A DNA stretch of 64,000 bases from Nonomuraea soli (GTDB lineage Bacteria; Actinomycetota; Actinomycetes; Streptosporangiales; Streptosporangiaceae), in contig NZ_JACDUR010000003.1 of assembly GCF_013761175.1 (NCBI RefSeq), forward strand, positions 723,791 through 787,790, written 5' to 3'. Of this stretch, positions 22,673 to 31,436 are shown one piece after another; the first letter of the stretch is position 1, and each line of letters starts with the position of its first letter. Below the pieces are notes generated by a model that was given only the letters and a program-made list of their open reading frames with translations, searched no databases and was not told the origin of the DNA. The position numbers and the translations under genes were made by a program.

Positions 22673-23520
22673 CGACCCCGACCGACCGGTCGATCGTCAT
22701 CACGCGCGCCTTCGACGCGCCCAGGGCACTGGTCTACGACGCCTGGACCAAGCCCGACCTGCTCATGCGGTGGTACGGCGCCGACGGCTGGCGGCTGGTG
22801 GAGTGCGAGATCGACCTGCGGCCCGGCGGACGCTGGCGCTACTACTCGATCGGCCCGGGCGGCGAGGGCATGGGCAGCAGCGGCGTCTACCGCGAGGTGG
22901 TGCCCGGAGAGCGCCTGGTCACGACCGAGGTCTTCGACGAGCAGTCGTACCCCGGCGAGGCGCTCAACACCATCGAGTTCACCGGGGACACCTTGGTGAC
23001 CATCACCCTCACCTACGACTCGCGGGCGATCCGCGACATCCAGCTGCGCTACCCCATGGAGCGCGGCATCACCCAAGCCTTCCGACGATTGGACCGCGTC
23101 CTCATGAACTGGACCCTCGAAGTGGTCGTCGTCCCGGTCTCCGACGTGGACCGGGCCAAGGAGTTCTACGCCGACAAGCTCGGCTTCAAGGTCGACCACG
23201 ACACCGACACCGGGACCGGCACCCGGTTCGTGCAGCTCACACCGCCCGGATCCGGCTGCTCGATCGTCATCGGCCAGGGGACGGGCAACACCATGGCGCC
23301 GGGCTCGCTCCAGGGCCTGCAACTGGTGGTCAACGACATCCACGCGGCGCGTGCCGAACTGGTGGAGCGCGGGATGGAGCTCGGGGAGATCCAGGTCTTC
23401 GGCGCCGAGGGTCCGCGAGCCGCCAAGGAGGGCGACGACCTCAACAACGTCGGCTTCCTCTTCTTCAGCGACCCCGACGGCAACGGCTGGGCGATCCAGC
23501 AGATCACCTCGCGGCCCTAG
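22669..23520 (+). CDS. SRPBCC (AHSA1)-VOC fusion protein
   Basis: A 283-residue two-domain protein. Residues 1-145 are an AHSA1-type SRPBCC domain (VITRAFDAPRALVYDAWTKPDLLMRWYG, EIDLRPGGRWRYY), a hydrophobic ligand-binding fold. Residues 146-283 are a vicinal-oxygen-chelate/glyoxalase-like domain (MNWTLEVVVVPVSDVDRAKEFY ... FFSDPDGNGWAIQQ). The second domain starts exactly at an in-frame ATG (23104), suggesting two formerly separate genes joined by stop-codon loss; no good ribosome binding site precedes that ATG. The GTG start overlaps the ArsR stop. Confidence 0.85.
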   Translation: MTTPTDRSIVITRAFDAPRALVYDAWTKPDLLMRWYGADGWRLVECEIDLRPGGRWRYYSIGPGGEGMGSSGVYREVVPGERLVTTEVFDEQSYPGEALNTIEFTGDTLVTITLTYDSRAIRDIQLRYPMERGITQAFRRLDRVLMNWTLEVVVVPVSDVDRAKEFYADKLGFKVDHDTDTGTGTRFVQLTPPGSGCSIVIGQGTGNTMAPGSLQGLQLVVNDIHAARAELVERGMELGEIQVFGAEGPRAAKEGDDLNNVGFLFFSDPDGNGWAIQQITSRP

Positions 23521-23540
23521 GGAGTACGATTCCGCCTGGT

Positions 23541-24911
23541 ATGAATCCCCTGACCGGGCGGACTCGCTGGACCACGGCGATCCTGTCACGCTTCCACCAC
23601 CCGACGCAGATCGTGGTGGTCGCCTTCGCGCTCGCCGTCGCCCTGGGCACGATCCTGCTGCTCCAGCCGGTCGCCACCGAGGGGCCCGAGACCGCGACCT
23701 TCACCGACGCCCTGTTCACGGCCACCTCCGCCGTGACCGTGACCGGGCTGGCGACCGTCGACACCAGCGCCCACTGGTCCACCTTCGGCGAGGTGACCAT
23801 CGCGGTCCTGGTGCAGATCGGCGGCCTGGGCATCATGACCGTCGCCACGCTGCTGGCGATCCTGGTCGGCGGCAAGATGGGGCTGCGCTTCCGGCTGCTG
23901 GCCCAGGCCGAGACGAGCATGCTCAGCCTGGCCGACGTGCGCAACATCGCGCGCAAGGTCGTCGTGTTCAGCCTGGTCGGCGAGGCCATCGTGGCGGCCG
24001 TGCTGGCGGGCCGGTTCATGATCGGCTACGGCTACTCGTTCGGCGACGCGGTCTACTACGGCGTCTTCCACTCGATCATGGCCTTCAACCACGCCGGATT
24101 CGCGTTGTGGCCCGACAGCCTCATGCAGTTCGTCAGCGATCCCTGGATCAACCTGTCGATCGCGGGCGCCGTCATCTTCAGCGGCCTGGGCTTTCCCGTC
24201 GTCTTCGAGCAGGTGCGCAACTGGCGCCACCCGAGCCGCTGGTCGATCATGACCAAGCTCACGATGTGGATGTCGCTCATCCTGTTGGTGCTGGGGACCC
24301 TGCTGATCCTGCTGACCGAGTGGCGCAACCCCGCCACCCTGGGGCCGCTCGACGACGGTCAGAAGCTGCTGGCCGCCTTCTTCGCCTCGGTCAACACCCG
24401 CTCGTGCGGCTTCAACGCGATCGACATCGCGCAGATGCACGAGTCGAGCTGGCTGGTCTCCGACCTGCTGATGTTCATCGGCGGCGGCAGCGCGAGCACC
24501 GCGGGCGGCATCAAGGTCACCACCTTCGGAATCCTGCTGTTCGTCATCCTGGCGGAGCTGCGCGGTGAGTCGCGGGTCAACATCGGCAACCGGCGCATCC
24601 CCGAGACCGTGCAGCGCCAGGCGCTCACGGTCGGGCTGCTCAGCGTCGCGCTCATCGCCGTCTCGACCTACGTACTGCTGGTGATGACCGAGTTCACGCT
24701 CGACAAGATCCTGTTCGAGGCCATCTCGGCCTTCTCCACCACGGGCCTGTCCACCGGCATCCTCAACCAGATGCCGCCCGCCGGTCATGTCGTGCTGGTG
24801 GTCCTCATGTTCGTGGGCAGAATCGGACTGCTCACCTTCGGCTCCGCGCTCGCCCTGAAGGACCGCGGGCTGCGTTACGAACTACCCGAGGAGCGGATCA
24901 TCGTTGGCTGA
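23541..24911 (+). CDS. ktrB: Potassium uptake channel subunit KtrB/TrkH
   Basis: A 456-residue membrane protein of the Trk/Ktr/HKT superfamily with four pore-loop repeats: TSAVTVTGLATVDTS, FHSIMAFNHAGFALW, SVNTRSCGFNAID and ISAFSTTGLSTGI, each bearing the Gly of the potassium filter. It forms the pore gated by KtrA. Start ATG 23541 lies 20 bases after the fusion gene. It overlaps the ktrA start. Confidence 0.95.
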   Translation: MNPLTGRTRWTTAILSRFHHPTQIVVVAFALAVALGTILLLQPVATEGPETATFTDALFTATSAVTVTGLATVDTSAHWSTFGEVTIAVLVQIGGLGIMTVATLLAILVGGKMGLRFRLLAQAETSMLSLADVRNIARKVVVFSLVGEAIVAAVLAGRFMIGYGYSFGDAVYYGVFHSIMAFNHAGFALWPDSLMQFVSDPWINLSIAGAVIFSGLGFPVVFEQVRNWRHPSRWSIMTKLTMWMSLILLVLGTLLILLTEWRNPATLGPLDDGQKLLAAFFASVNTRSCGFNAIDIAQMHESSWLVSDLLMFIGGGSASTAGGIKVTTFGILLFVILAELRGESRVNIGNRRIPETVQRQALTVGLLSVALIAVSTYVLLVMTEFTLDKILFEAISAFSTTGLSTGILNQMPPAGHVVLVVLMFVGRIGLLTFGSALALKDRGLRYELPEERIIVG

Positions 24912-25566
24912 CAAGAATCGCGACCCGGTCGTGGTCATCGGGCTGGGCCGCTTCGGCACCGCGCTGGCGCTGGAGCTGACCAGGCGCGGCACCGAGGTAC
25001 TGGCCATCGACAACAGCCGCAAGACCGTGCAGCAGCTGTCGGGGCAGATCACGCACGTCGCCCAGGCCGACTCCACCGACATGGAGGCGCTGCGCCAGCT
25101 CGGCGTGCCCGACTTCTACCGCGCGGTGGTGGCCATCGGCACCGACCTGGAGGCCTCCATCCTGACCGCCGCCCTGCTGGCGGAGCTGGAGATCGAGGAC
25201 ATCTGGGCCAAGGCCGTCAGCAAGCAGCACGGCCAGATCCTGAACCGCATCGGCGTGCATCACGTGGTCTTCCCCGAGAACGACATGGGTGAGCGCGTCG
25301 CCCACCTGGTCAGCGGGCGCATGCTCGACTACATGGAGGTCGAGGAGAACTTCGCGATGGCCAAGACCCGGCCGCCGAAGGAGTACGTCGGCGTGCCCCT
25401 GGGCCGCTCCAACCTGCGGCGCAAGCACGGCGTCACGATCGTCGCGGTCAAGAGTCCCGGCGTCGACTTCACCTACGCGACGGCCGACACCGAGCTGTCC
25501 TACGGAGACGTGATCATCGTCTCCGGCAGCGTCGAAGCTGTTGAACGTTTCGCCGAGCTGCCCTAA
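24904..25566 (+). CDS. ktrA: Potassium uptake regulatory subunit KtrA/TrkA (RCK)
   Basis: A 220-residue RCK protein: RCK-N Rossmann domain (VVVIGLGRFGTALALEL, acidic AIDNS at strand 2) and RCK-C domain (about 140-220, SYGDVIIVSGSVEAVERF). It binds nucleotides and gates KtrB. The start must be the TTG at 24904, because the next in-frame ATG would remove the GLGRFG nucleotide loop; GAGGAG lies about 11 bases upstream and the TTG overlaps the ktrB stop. Confidence 0.95.
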   Translation: MADKNRDPVVVIGLGRFGTALALELTRRGTEVLAIDNSRKTVQQLSGQITHVAQADSTDMEALRQLGVPDFYRAVVAIGTDLEASILTAALLAELEIEDIWAKAVSKQHGQILNRIGVHHVVFPENDMGERVAHLVSGRMLDYMEVEENFAMAKTRPPKEYVGVPLGRSNLRRKHGVTIVAVKSPGVDFTYATADTELSYGDVIIVSGSVEAVERFAELP

Positions 25567-25575
25567 GAATCGAGC

Positions 25576-27417
25576 ATGGCTCGATACGACGAGATCCACC
25601 GCCGCAGCCTCGACGACCCCGACGGCTTCTGGCGTGAGGCCGCGGAGGGCATCGACTGGCACACTCCCTTCGAGACGGTCTTCGACGGCTCGCGGTGGTT
25701 CGCCGGTGGTGAGCTCAACACCTGCCACAACGCCCTCGACCGGCATGCCCCGGATCGAGCCGCTCTGATCTACGTGAGTCCCGTGTCAGGGACGGAGCGC
25801 GTCTACTCCTACGGCGAGCTGCTCGACGAGACCGCCCGTATGGCGGGGCTGCTGCGTCAGCTCGGCGTGGGCAGGGGCGACACGGTCGTGATCTACATGC
25901 CGATGATCCCCGAGGCCGTGATCGCGATGCTGGCCTGTGCCCGGATCGGGGCCGTGCACTCGGTGGTCTTCGGCGGCTTCGCCGCGCCCGAGCTGGCGGC
26001 GCGCATCGACCACGCCCGGCCGAAGGTGGTCCTCAGCGCCTCGTGCGGCATCGAGCCTGGGCGGATCGTGGAGTACAAGCCGCTGCTGGACGCCGCGCTC
26101 GCCCAGGCGGCCCATCAACCGTCTCGATGTGTCATCGTGCAGCGTCCGCAGGCCGTCGCCGAGATGGGGGAGCGCGACCTCGACTGGGCGGAGCAGGTCG
26201 CCAAGGCGCCCTGGACGGAGTGCGAGTGGGTGTCGGCCACCGACCCGCTCTACATCCTCTACACCTCGGGCACGACCGGCCTGCCCAAGGGCATCGTCCG
26301 CGACAACGGCGGGCACGCGGTGGCGTTGCACTGGTCGATGAAGAACATCTACGACATGTCGCCCGGCGAGGTCTTCTGGGCGGCCTCCGACGTCGGCTGG
26401 GTCGTCGGGCACTCCTACATCGTCTACGGCCCCCTGCTGGCCGGCTGCACCAGCGTGCTCTACGAGGGCAAGCCCGTGGGCACGCCCGACGCCGGCATGT
26501 TCTGGCGCGTGGCCGCCGACAACCACGTCAAGGCGCTGTTCACCGCGCCCACCGCGATTCGCGCGATCAAGAAGGAGGACCCGTCGGGCCGCCTCATGCG
26601 GGACCACGGGCTGAAGTATCTCTTCCTCGCCGGGGAGCGTCTCGACCCCGACACCTACCACTGGGCCCGCGAGCTGCTCGGCGTGCCCGTCATCGACCAC
26701 TGGTGGCAGACCGAGACCGGCTGGCCCGTCGCCGCCAACTGCATGGGCATCGAGCCGCTGGCGACCAAGCCGGGCTCGCCCACGGTGCCCGTGCCCGGAT
26801 ACGACGTGCGCGTCCTCGACGAGAACGGCGTCGAGTGCCCTCCCGGCGTCGACGGCAACATCGTCGTACGGCTGCCGCTGCCGCCCGGCTGCTCGCCCAC
26901 CCTCTACCGCGACCACGCTCGCTACGAGCAGGCCTACCTGTCCCGCTTCCCCGGCCACTACCTCACCGGCGACGGCGGTCACCTCGACGACGACGGCTAC
27001 CTGTTCGTCATGGGGCGCACCGACGACGTCATCAACGTCGCCGGTCACCGCCTGTCCACCGGCGCCATGGAGGAGGTCATCGCCACCCACCCCGACGTCG
27101 CCGAGTGCGCGGTCATCGGTGTCGCCGACGCGCTGAAGGGGCAGCTGCCCGCCGGGTTCGTCGTGCTCAAGAGCGGTGTCACCCGATCGGCCGAGGAGAT
27201 CTCGGCGGACCTGGTCAGGCTCGTGCGCGAGCGCATCGGCCCGGTGGCGGCGTTCAAGCAGGTGAGCGTGGTGGCCAGGCTGCCCAAGACACGGTCGGGC
27301 AAGATCCTGCGCTCCACGATGAGGGCGATCGCCGACGGCAGGGACTACCGGCCGCCCTCGACGATCGAGGATCCGGCCGCACTCGACGAGATCGCCGAGG
27401 TCATCCGTCCCGCATGA
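25576..27417 (+). CDS. Propionyl/acetyl-CoA synthetase (PrpE-like)
   Basis: A 613-residue AMP-forming acyl-CoA synthetase. It carries the adenylation motifs YTSGTTGLPKGIVRDNGGHAVAL (the KGIVRDNGGHAVAL variant is typical of propionyl-CoA synthetases), WWQTETGWP, YLTGDGGHLDDDGYLFVMGRTDDVIN and the C-terminal catalytic Lys in TRSGKILR. It activates propionate, acetate or another short acid for CoA-dependent metabolism; preference cannot be read from sequence. The following LuxR gene overlaps its stop by four bases. Confidence 0.92.
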   Translation: MARYDEIHRRSLDDPDGFWREAAEGIDWHTPFETVFDGSRWFAGGELNTCHNALDRHAPDRAALIYVSPVSGTERVYSYGELLDETARMAGLLRQLGVGRGDTVVIYMPMIPEAVIAMLACARIGAVHSVVFGGFAAPELAARIDHARPKVVLSASCGIEPGRIVEYKPLLDAALAQAAHQPSRCVIVQRPQAVAEMGERDLDWAEQVAKAPWTECEWVSATDPLYILYTSGTTGLPKGIVRDNGGHAVALHWSMKNIYDMSPGEVFWAASDVGWVVGHSYIVYGPLLAGCTSVLYEGKPVGTPDAGMFWRVAADNHVKALFTAPTAIRAIKKEDPSGRLMRDHGLKYLFLAGERLDPDTYHWARELLGVPVIDHWWQTETGWPVAANCMGIEPLATKPGSPTVPVPGYDVRVLDENGVECPPGVDGNIVVRLPLPPGCSPTLYRDHARYEQAYLSRFPGHYLTGDGGHLDDDGYLFVMGRTDDVINVAGHRLSTGAMEEVIATHPDVAECAVIGVADALKGQLPAGFVVLKSGVTRSAEEISADLVRLVRERIGPVAAFKQVSVVARLPKTRSGKILRSTMRAIADGRDYRPPSTIEDPAALDEIAEVIRPA

Positions 27418-29768
27418 TGATCCACCTCGACTCGCTCATCGCCGGTGTCAGGGAAGGGCGCAGCGGTGCCCTGGTCCTGAGAGGCGAGCGGGGAGCCGAC
27501 GACTGTCCACAGCCTGTGGACATCCGCGTGCTGCGCTGCAGCGGCGTCGAGAGCGAGATGGAGCTGCCCTTCGCCGCCCTGCAGTTGCTGCTCAGGCCGC
27601 TGACGAAGGATCTCGGCCTGCTGCCGGAGCCGCAGCGCGAAGCGATGAAGGCGGCGTTCGGGCTGGCCAGGGGCGCGGTGCCCGACAGGTTCCTGATCGG
27701 GCTGGCGACCCTGACCCTGCTGGCCGAGCACGGCCCCCTGCTGTGCCTGGTCGACGACGCGCAGTGGCTGGACCGCGCCTCGACGGAGGCGCTGGTCTTC
27801 GCGGCGCGACGGCTCGACGCCGAGGGTGTGGCGCTGGTCTTCGCCACCCGCTCGCTGGAGCGGGACCTGCTGTCGGTGCTGCCCGAGCTGCGCACCGACG
27901 ACGCGGGGGCGGACCCCGCACGGCTGCGGGAGAGCTACGAACAGCAGGTCGCGGCGCTGCCCGCGCCGACGCGGCGGGTGCTGCTGGCTCTGGCGGCCGA
28001 GGCCGACCTGGACGCCGTGCTGCGGGCCACCGGGCTGACGGCCGAGGCGCTGGCGCCCGCGGAACGGGCGGGGCTGATCGAGGTCGGTGCCGACCTACCT
28101 GCTGAGGGTGGCGGCCAGCCTGCACCGTCTCACCCGCGCGCCTATCGCAGCGTCATCTTCCGTCACGCGCTCGTCAGGGCGGTCACCTACGAGGGCGCAC
28201 CCTTCGCCGAGCGCGTCGCCGTGCATCTCGCGCTCGCGAAGACGGCCGACGCCGAGCGGCGGGCCTGGCATCTGGCGGCCGCGGCCACGGGCCCCGACGA
28301 GTACGTGGCCGCGGAGCTCGAGAAGGCGGCCGGCCTGGCACGCGAGCAGGCCGGTTACGCCGAGGCGGGCGCCGCGCTCGAACGGGCGGCACGGCTGTCC
28401 CCCGATCCAGGGGAGCGGGCCCGGCGCCTGGCGGGCGCGGCGGTGCTGGCGGCCGACTCGGGGCAGAGCGAGCGGGCGGTGGCGCTGATCGAGCAGTCGG
28501 CGCGGCACGGCGAGCTGAATCCCGAGCTGGTGCGGCTGCGGGCGCGCATCGAGTTCGAGCACGGCTCACCGCAGGAGGCGTGGCGGCTGCTGCTGGGCGC
28601 GGGTCCCGAGCTGGTGATCGAGGCGGCGAGGGTCGCCTGGCTGGTCGGCGACGTGGCCGGGCTGCGCGCCGCCCGGGATCGGGTGATCGGCGACGTTCGC
28701 GAGCTCTTGCTGACGGGGGCGGTCGAGCTGCTGGCCGGAGACCCGGCACGCGGGCTGGAGCTGATCAGGGCCAACCTGGGCGACGCCGGTGAGCGCGGGC
28801 TGCGGATCGGCGAGACCTCGCTGGCGCTGCTGGAGGGCGACTATCACCTGGCCAGGCAGGGGCTGCTGGCGGTGGCGGCGGATCTGCGGGCACGCGGGGC
28901 CATCGGGTGGTTGCCGGGCGTGCTGGCGATCCTGGCCGAGACGGAGACGCTGCTGGGAGGCGACGCGCGGCCGTGGGCGAGCGAGGCGCTGCGCATGGCC
29001 GAGGACACCGGCCAGGTACGGCACGCGGCACACGCCAGAGGGCTGCTGGTGTTCGACGCGGCGATCAGAGGCGAGCACGCCCCGGCGGACGGTGACTGGG
29101 CCGAGCGGGCCAGGGCGCTGCTCGACCTCGGCGACGGCCACTTCGACGCCGCGCTGGAACGGCTCGAAGCGCTCCAGCACCGCCCCTACGCGCTCCACTT
29201 CCTGCCCGACCAGATCGAGGCGGCGGTCAGGGCGGGACATCGTGACCGGGTGCCGCTGGGCCGGTTCGAGGCCTGGGCGCGGGCGGCGAACCGGCCGTGG
29301 GCGCTGGCGGCCGCCCACCGGTGCAGGGCCCTGCTGGCCGAGCGGCCCGAGGAGCACTTCGAGCAGGCCGTGCGGTGCGCCGACCTGCCGTGGCAGCAGG
29401 CCAGGAGCCGTCTCGTCTACGGCGAGTGGTTGCGCAGGGAGCGGCGCAAGAACGAGGCGCGTGCGCAGTTGCGCGAGGCCCTGGAGTCGTTCGAGAAGGC
29501 GGGCGCCAGGCCCTGGGCCGACCACGCCAGGGCGGAGCTGCGGGCGGCGGGCGAGTCGGTGACGCCGGCCGCCGGAGACCTGTCGGCCGCGCTGACCCCG
29601 CAGGAGCTGCAGATCGTCAGGCTGGCGGCCACCGGCGCGACGAACAAGGAGATCGGGGCGCAGCTCTTCCTGAGCCCGAAGACGGTCGGGCATCACCTCT
29701 ACCGGGCCTTCCCGAAGCTCGGGGTGTCGAACAGGACGGAGCTGGCGCGCCTGCCGATCCCGCGCTAG
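27414..29768 (+). CDS. Large LuxR regulator (LAL type) lacking the P-loop
   Basis: A 784-residue LAL-type regulator. The N-terminal ATPase region can be followed (GALVLRGERGADDC, VLRCSGVESEMELPFAALQLLLRPL, Walker B LLCLVDDAQWLD at about residue 114), but where relatives have GxxGxGKS the sequence is GERGADDC (residues 24-31), so Walker A is missing and ATP binding by the normal route is unlikely. A TPR-like central region is followed by a LuxR HTH at about 722-778 (LTPQELQIVRLAATGATNKEIGAQLFLSPKTVGHHL). The ATG overlaps the acyl-CoA synthetase stop, so it may regulate that enzyme's pathway. Convergent with the next gene; both use a shared CTAG for their stops. Confidence 0.88.
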   Translation: MMIHLDSLIAGVREGRSGALVLRGERGADDCPQPVDIRVLRCSGVESEMELPFAALQLLLRPLTKDLGLLPEPQREAMKAAFGLARGAVPDRFLIGLATLTLLAEHGPLLCLVDDAQWLDRASTEALVFAARRLDAEGVALVFATRSLERDLLSVLPELRTDDAGADPARLRESYEQQVAALPAPTRRVLLALAAEADLDAVLRATGLTAEALAPAERAGLIEVGADLPAEGGGQPAPSHPRAYRSVIFRHALVRAVTYEGAPFAERVAVHLALAKTADAERRAWHLAAAATGPDEYVAAELEKAAGLAREQAGYAEAGAALERAARLSPDPGERARRLAGAAVLAADSGQSERAVALIEQSARHGELNPELVRLRARIEFEHGSPQEAWRLLLGAGPELVIEAARVAWLVGDVAGLRAARDRVIGDVRELLLTGAVELLAGDPARGLELIRANLGDAGERGLRIGETSLALLEGDYHLARQGLLAVAADLRARGAIGWLPGVLAILAETETLLGGDARPWASEALRMAEDTGQVRHAAHARGLLVFDAAIRGEHAPADGDWAERARALLDLGDGHFDAALERLEALQHRPYALHFLPDQIEAAVRAGHRDRVPLGRFEAWARAANRPWALAAAHRCRALLAERPEEHFEQAVRCADLPWQQARSRLVYGEWLRRERRKNEARAQLREALESFEKAGARPWADHARAELRAAGESVTPAAGDLSAALTPQELQIVRLAATGATNKEIGAQLFLSPKTVGHHLYRAFPKLGVSNRTELARLPIPR
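27503..27523. other. Inverted DnaA-box-like pair in the LuxR gene
   Basis: TGTCCACA (27504-27511), GCC, TGTGGACA (27515-27522): a perfect 8-bp inverted repeat. With flanking bases the halves are CTGTCCACA and ATGTCCACA, each one base from TTGTCCACA, the DnaA box described for Streptomyces. It lies within coding DNA exactly where the Walker A motif is missing. Confidence 0.5.
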
Positions 29769-30319
29769 AGCCGGGCCATCGTCCGGGTGAGCATGCCGAG
29801 CTCGTCGAGCATGGCGTCGGCCGAGCCGGTCAGCGAGGCGTCGACGAGGAGGCGCCCGCCGGGATCCATCATCTGGCGCCGGAAGATCGTCACGGCGTTG
29901 CCCGCCGGGAACATGCGGAGCTTGACCAGTACCGGCTTGAGCAGCTCGACGGCTCGCAGGCCGCCGGAGAGCCCGCCGTAACTGACGAAGCCGACGGGCT
30001 TGTGCTCCCACTCGCGGTGGAGGAAGTCGAGCGCGTTCTTGAGCGGGGCGTTGAACGCGTGGTTGTACTCGGGCATCACCAGCACGAAGGCGTCGGCCGA
30101 GGAGACGGTCGCGCTCCAGTCCTTGGTGTGCTGGTGCACGTAGCGCCCGGTGGTGGCGTCCTCGGGCTCGTCGAGGAAGGGCAGGCCGACCTCCCGCAGG
30201 TCGACGAGCTCCACGTCGAAGCCGCCGTGCCGTACGGCATGCGCGGTCACCCAGTCGCCGATGGTCCGGCCGATCCTGGTGGGCCGCGTGCTCGCAACGA
30301 TGATCTTCAAAACAGGCAT
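29765..30319 (-). CDS. NADPH-dependent FMN reductase
   Basis: A 184-residue flavodoxin-fold reductase (IIVASTRPTRIGRTIGDWV FMN phosphate loop; VLVMPEYNHAFNAPLKNALDFL; VSYGGLSGGLRAVE). It probably reduces FMN, quinones or azo compounds with NADPH. The ATG at 30319 follows GGAGTG. It is divergent from a MarR gene across 66 bp that contain two matching palindromes, so MarR probably represses it. Its TAG shares a CTAG palindrome with the LuxR stop. Confidence 0.92.
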   Translation of the reverse strand: MPVLKIIVASTRPTRIGRTIGDWVTAHAVRHGGFDVELVDLREVGLPFLDEPEDATTGRYVHQHTKDWSATVSSADAFVLVMPEYNHAFNAPLKNALDFLHREWEHKPVGFVSYGGLSGGLRAVELLKPVLVKLRMFPAGNAVTIFRRQMMDPGGRLLVDASLTGSADAMLDELGMLTRTMARL

Positions 30320-30339
30320 GGTCGCACTCCGCACAAGTT

Positions 30340-30353
30340 GTTTACGTGTAAAC
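30340..30353. promoter_or_regulatory. MarR operator 1
   Basis: GTTTAC-GT-GTAAAC, a 6-bp inverted repeat extended to TTG...CAA, 21 bases upstream of the FMN reductase start. Confidence 0.75.
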
Positions 30354-30371
30354 CAAGAATGCAGTCACGTG

Positions 30372-30385
30372 GTTTACATGTCAAC
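30372..30385. promoter_or_regulatory. MarR operator 2
   Basis: GTTTAC-AT-GTCAAC, the same palindrome with one mismatch. Its centre is 32 bp (about three helical turns) from operator 1 and it abuts the first possible MarR start codon, so bound regulator would block MarR expression. Confidence 0.75.
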
Positions 30386-30859
30386 ATGTTGCCCATGGCA
30401 GAACCGCGCTGGCTGGACGACAGGGAGTTCCGGGCCTGGCTCGGCTACCGCAGGATGCGGCTGCTGCTCGACGCGCAGATCGCCCGTGACATGCAGCGCG
30501 ACTCCGGGCTGTCCGACGCCGACTACGACGTGCTGTCCGCCCTGAGCTCCCGCGAGAGCCGGCGCTGGCGGCTGCAGGAGCTGGCCGACCGTATGACCTG
30601 GTCCAAGAGCCGCCTGTCGCGGCACATCGGCCGGATGGAGGAGCGCGGCCTGGTGACGCGCGAAGGGTGCGACACCGACGCCAGGGGCTCGGTGATCGTG
30701 CTGAGCGAGGGCGGCTGGCGCGCCATCCAGGAGGCCGCGCCGCTCCACGTCGCATCGGTGCGCACCCACCTGATCGACCTGCTCACCCCGGAGCAGATCG
30801 AATCGCTCGGCGACATCGCCGAGACCGTGCTGGGGCGCCTCAGCGCGTCTCGTGACTGA
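30386..30859 (+). CDS. MarR-family transcription regulator
   Basis: A 157-residue MarR regulator (LSDADYDVLSALSSRESRRWRLQELADRMTWSKSRLSRHIGRMEERGLVTREGCDTDARGSVIVLSEGGW covers the winged helix, with the wing at DTDARG). Starts at 30386 (MLPMAEP) or 30395 (MAEP); operator 2 abuts the first. It probably represses the FMN reductase and itself, and responds to a phenolic or quinone-like ligand, as many MarR proteins do. It ends 20 bases inside the convergent LURP-one gene. Confidence 0.92.
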   Translation: MLPMAEPRWLDDREFRAWLGYRRMRLLLDAQIARDMQRDSGLSDADYDVLSALSSRESRRWRLQELADRMTWSKSRLSRHIGRMEERGLVTREGCDTDARGSVIVLSEGGWRAIQEAAPLHVASVRTHLIDLLTPEQIESLGDIAETVLGRLSASRD

Positions 30860-31364
30860 TCGCGTCGATGCAGACGCAGACCGCCAGGATGAGCGGGATG
30901 TCCTCGTCCTGCCGGATCGAGATGCCATAGGTGTCACGCACCCGCATCCATCGTTTGGACACCTCGGCGAGCTCCAGGTCGTCGCGCCAGATCTTGTACT
31001 CGTGGTCCACGAAGTTCCCCCGGGCGAACATCTCGCCGTGCTCCCCGAGATCGATGGTGAACCGGTCGCGGAAGCCGATCAGGTGCTTGTGCAGCGTCGC
31101 GACGGTCTCGTCGCCGCGCTCGATCACCATGGTGTCGCGCACGCGCAGCACCCGTCCGGCGATCTTCAACAGCTCGTTGCCCTGCGCGTCCTCCAGGACG
31201 AACGTCTTGCGGACGTGCATCACCTTGCCGTCGACCTTGTAGACCTTCTGGCCCAGGCCGTTCTCGATCCAGAAGTCGTCGCCGAACGACAACATCCTCT
31301 GCTGCATCTGGAACATCGCCGTCGCGGGCGGAGCTTCGTCGTGCTTGTTGCGGAACAGACCCAT
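30840..31364 (-). CDS. LURP-one-related (Tubby-like) protein
   Basis: A 174-residue protein of the LURP-one/LOR family: beta-rich pattern with FGDDFWIENGLGQKVYKVDGK, LEDAQGNELLKIAGRVLRVRDTMVIERG and a hydrophobic C-terminal helix (IPLILAVCVCIDAI), the Tubby/phospholipid-scramblase-like fold. Its bacterial role is unknown; membrane or phosphoinositide binding is suggested by the fold. I chose ATG 31364 (MGLFRNK) because CAGGAC precedes it; an in-frame ATG lies at 31385. Confidence 0.85.
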   Translation of the reverse strand: MGLFRNKHDEAPPATAMFQMQQRMLSFGDDFWIENGLGQKVYKVDGKVMHVRKTFVLEDAQGNELLKIAGRVLRVRDTMVIERGDETVATLHKHLIGFRDRFTIDLGEHGEMFARGNFVDHEYKIWRDDLELAEVSKRWMRVRDTYGISIRQDEDIPLILAVCVCIDAISHETR

Positions 31365-31436
31365 GTCCGAGTCCTGCCCGGCCATGGTTCATATCAGGGG
31401 GTGCTCTTGACCTGCTTGGAGAAAAGAACCTCCAGT

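Noticed and set aside
26043..27413. An N-terminal extension of the LuxR gene within the acyl-CoA synthetase
   Set aside because: The extension is Arg-rich out-of-frame translation of the synthetase; the regulator's own N-terminus begins at the ATGA overlap.
27503..27523. A chromosomal replication origin
   Set aside because: Only two DnaA-like boxes, no clustered boxes, no AT-rich region and no dnaA or dnaN near.
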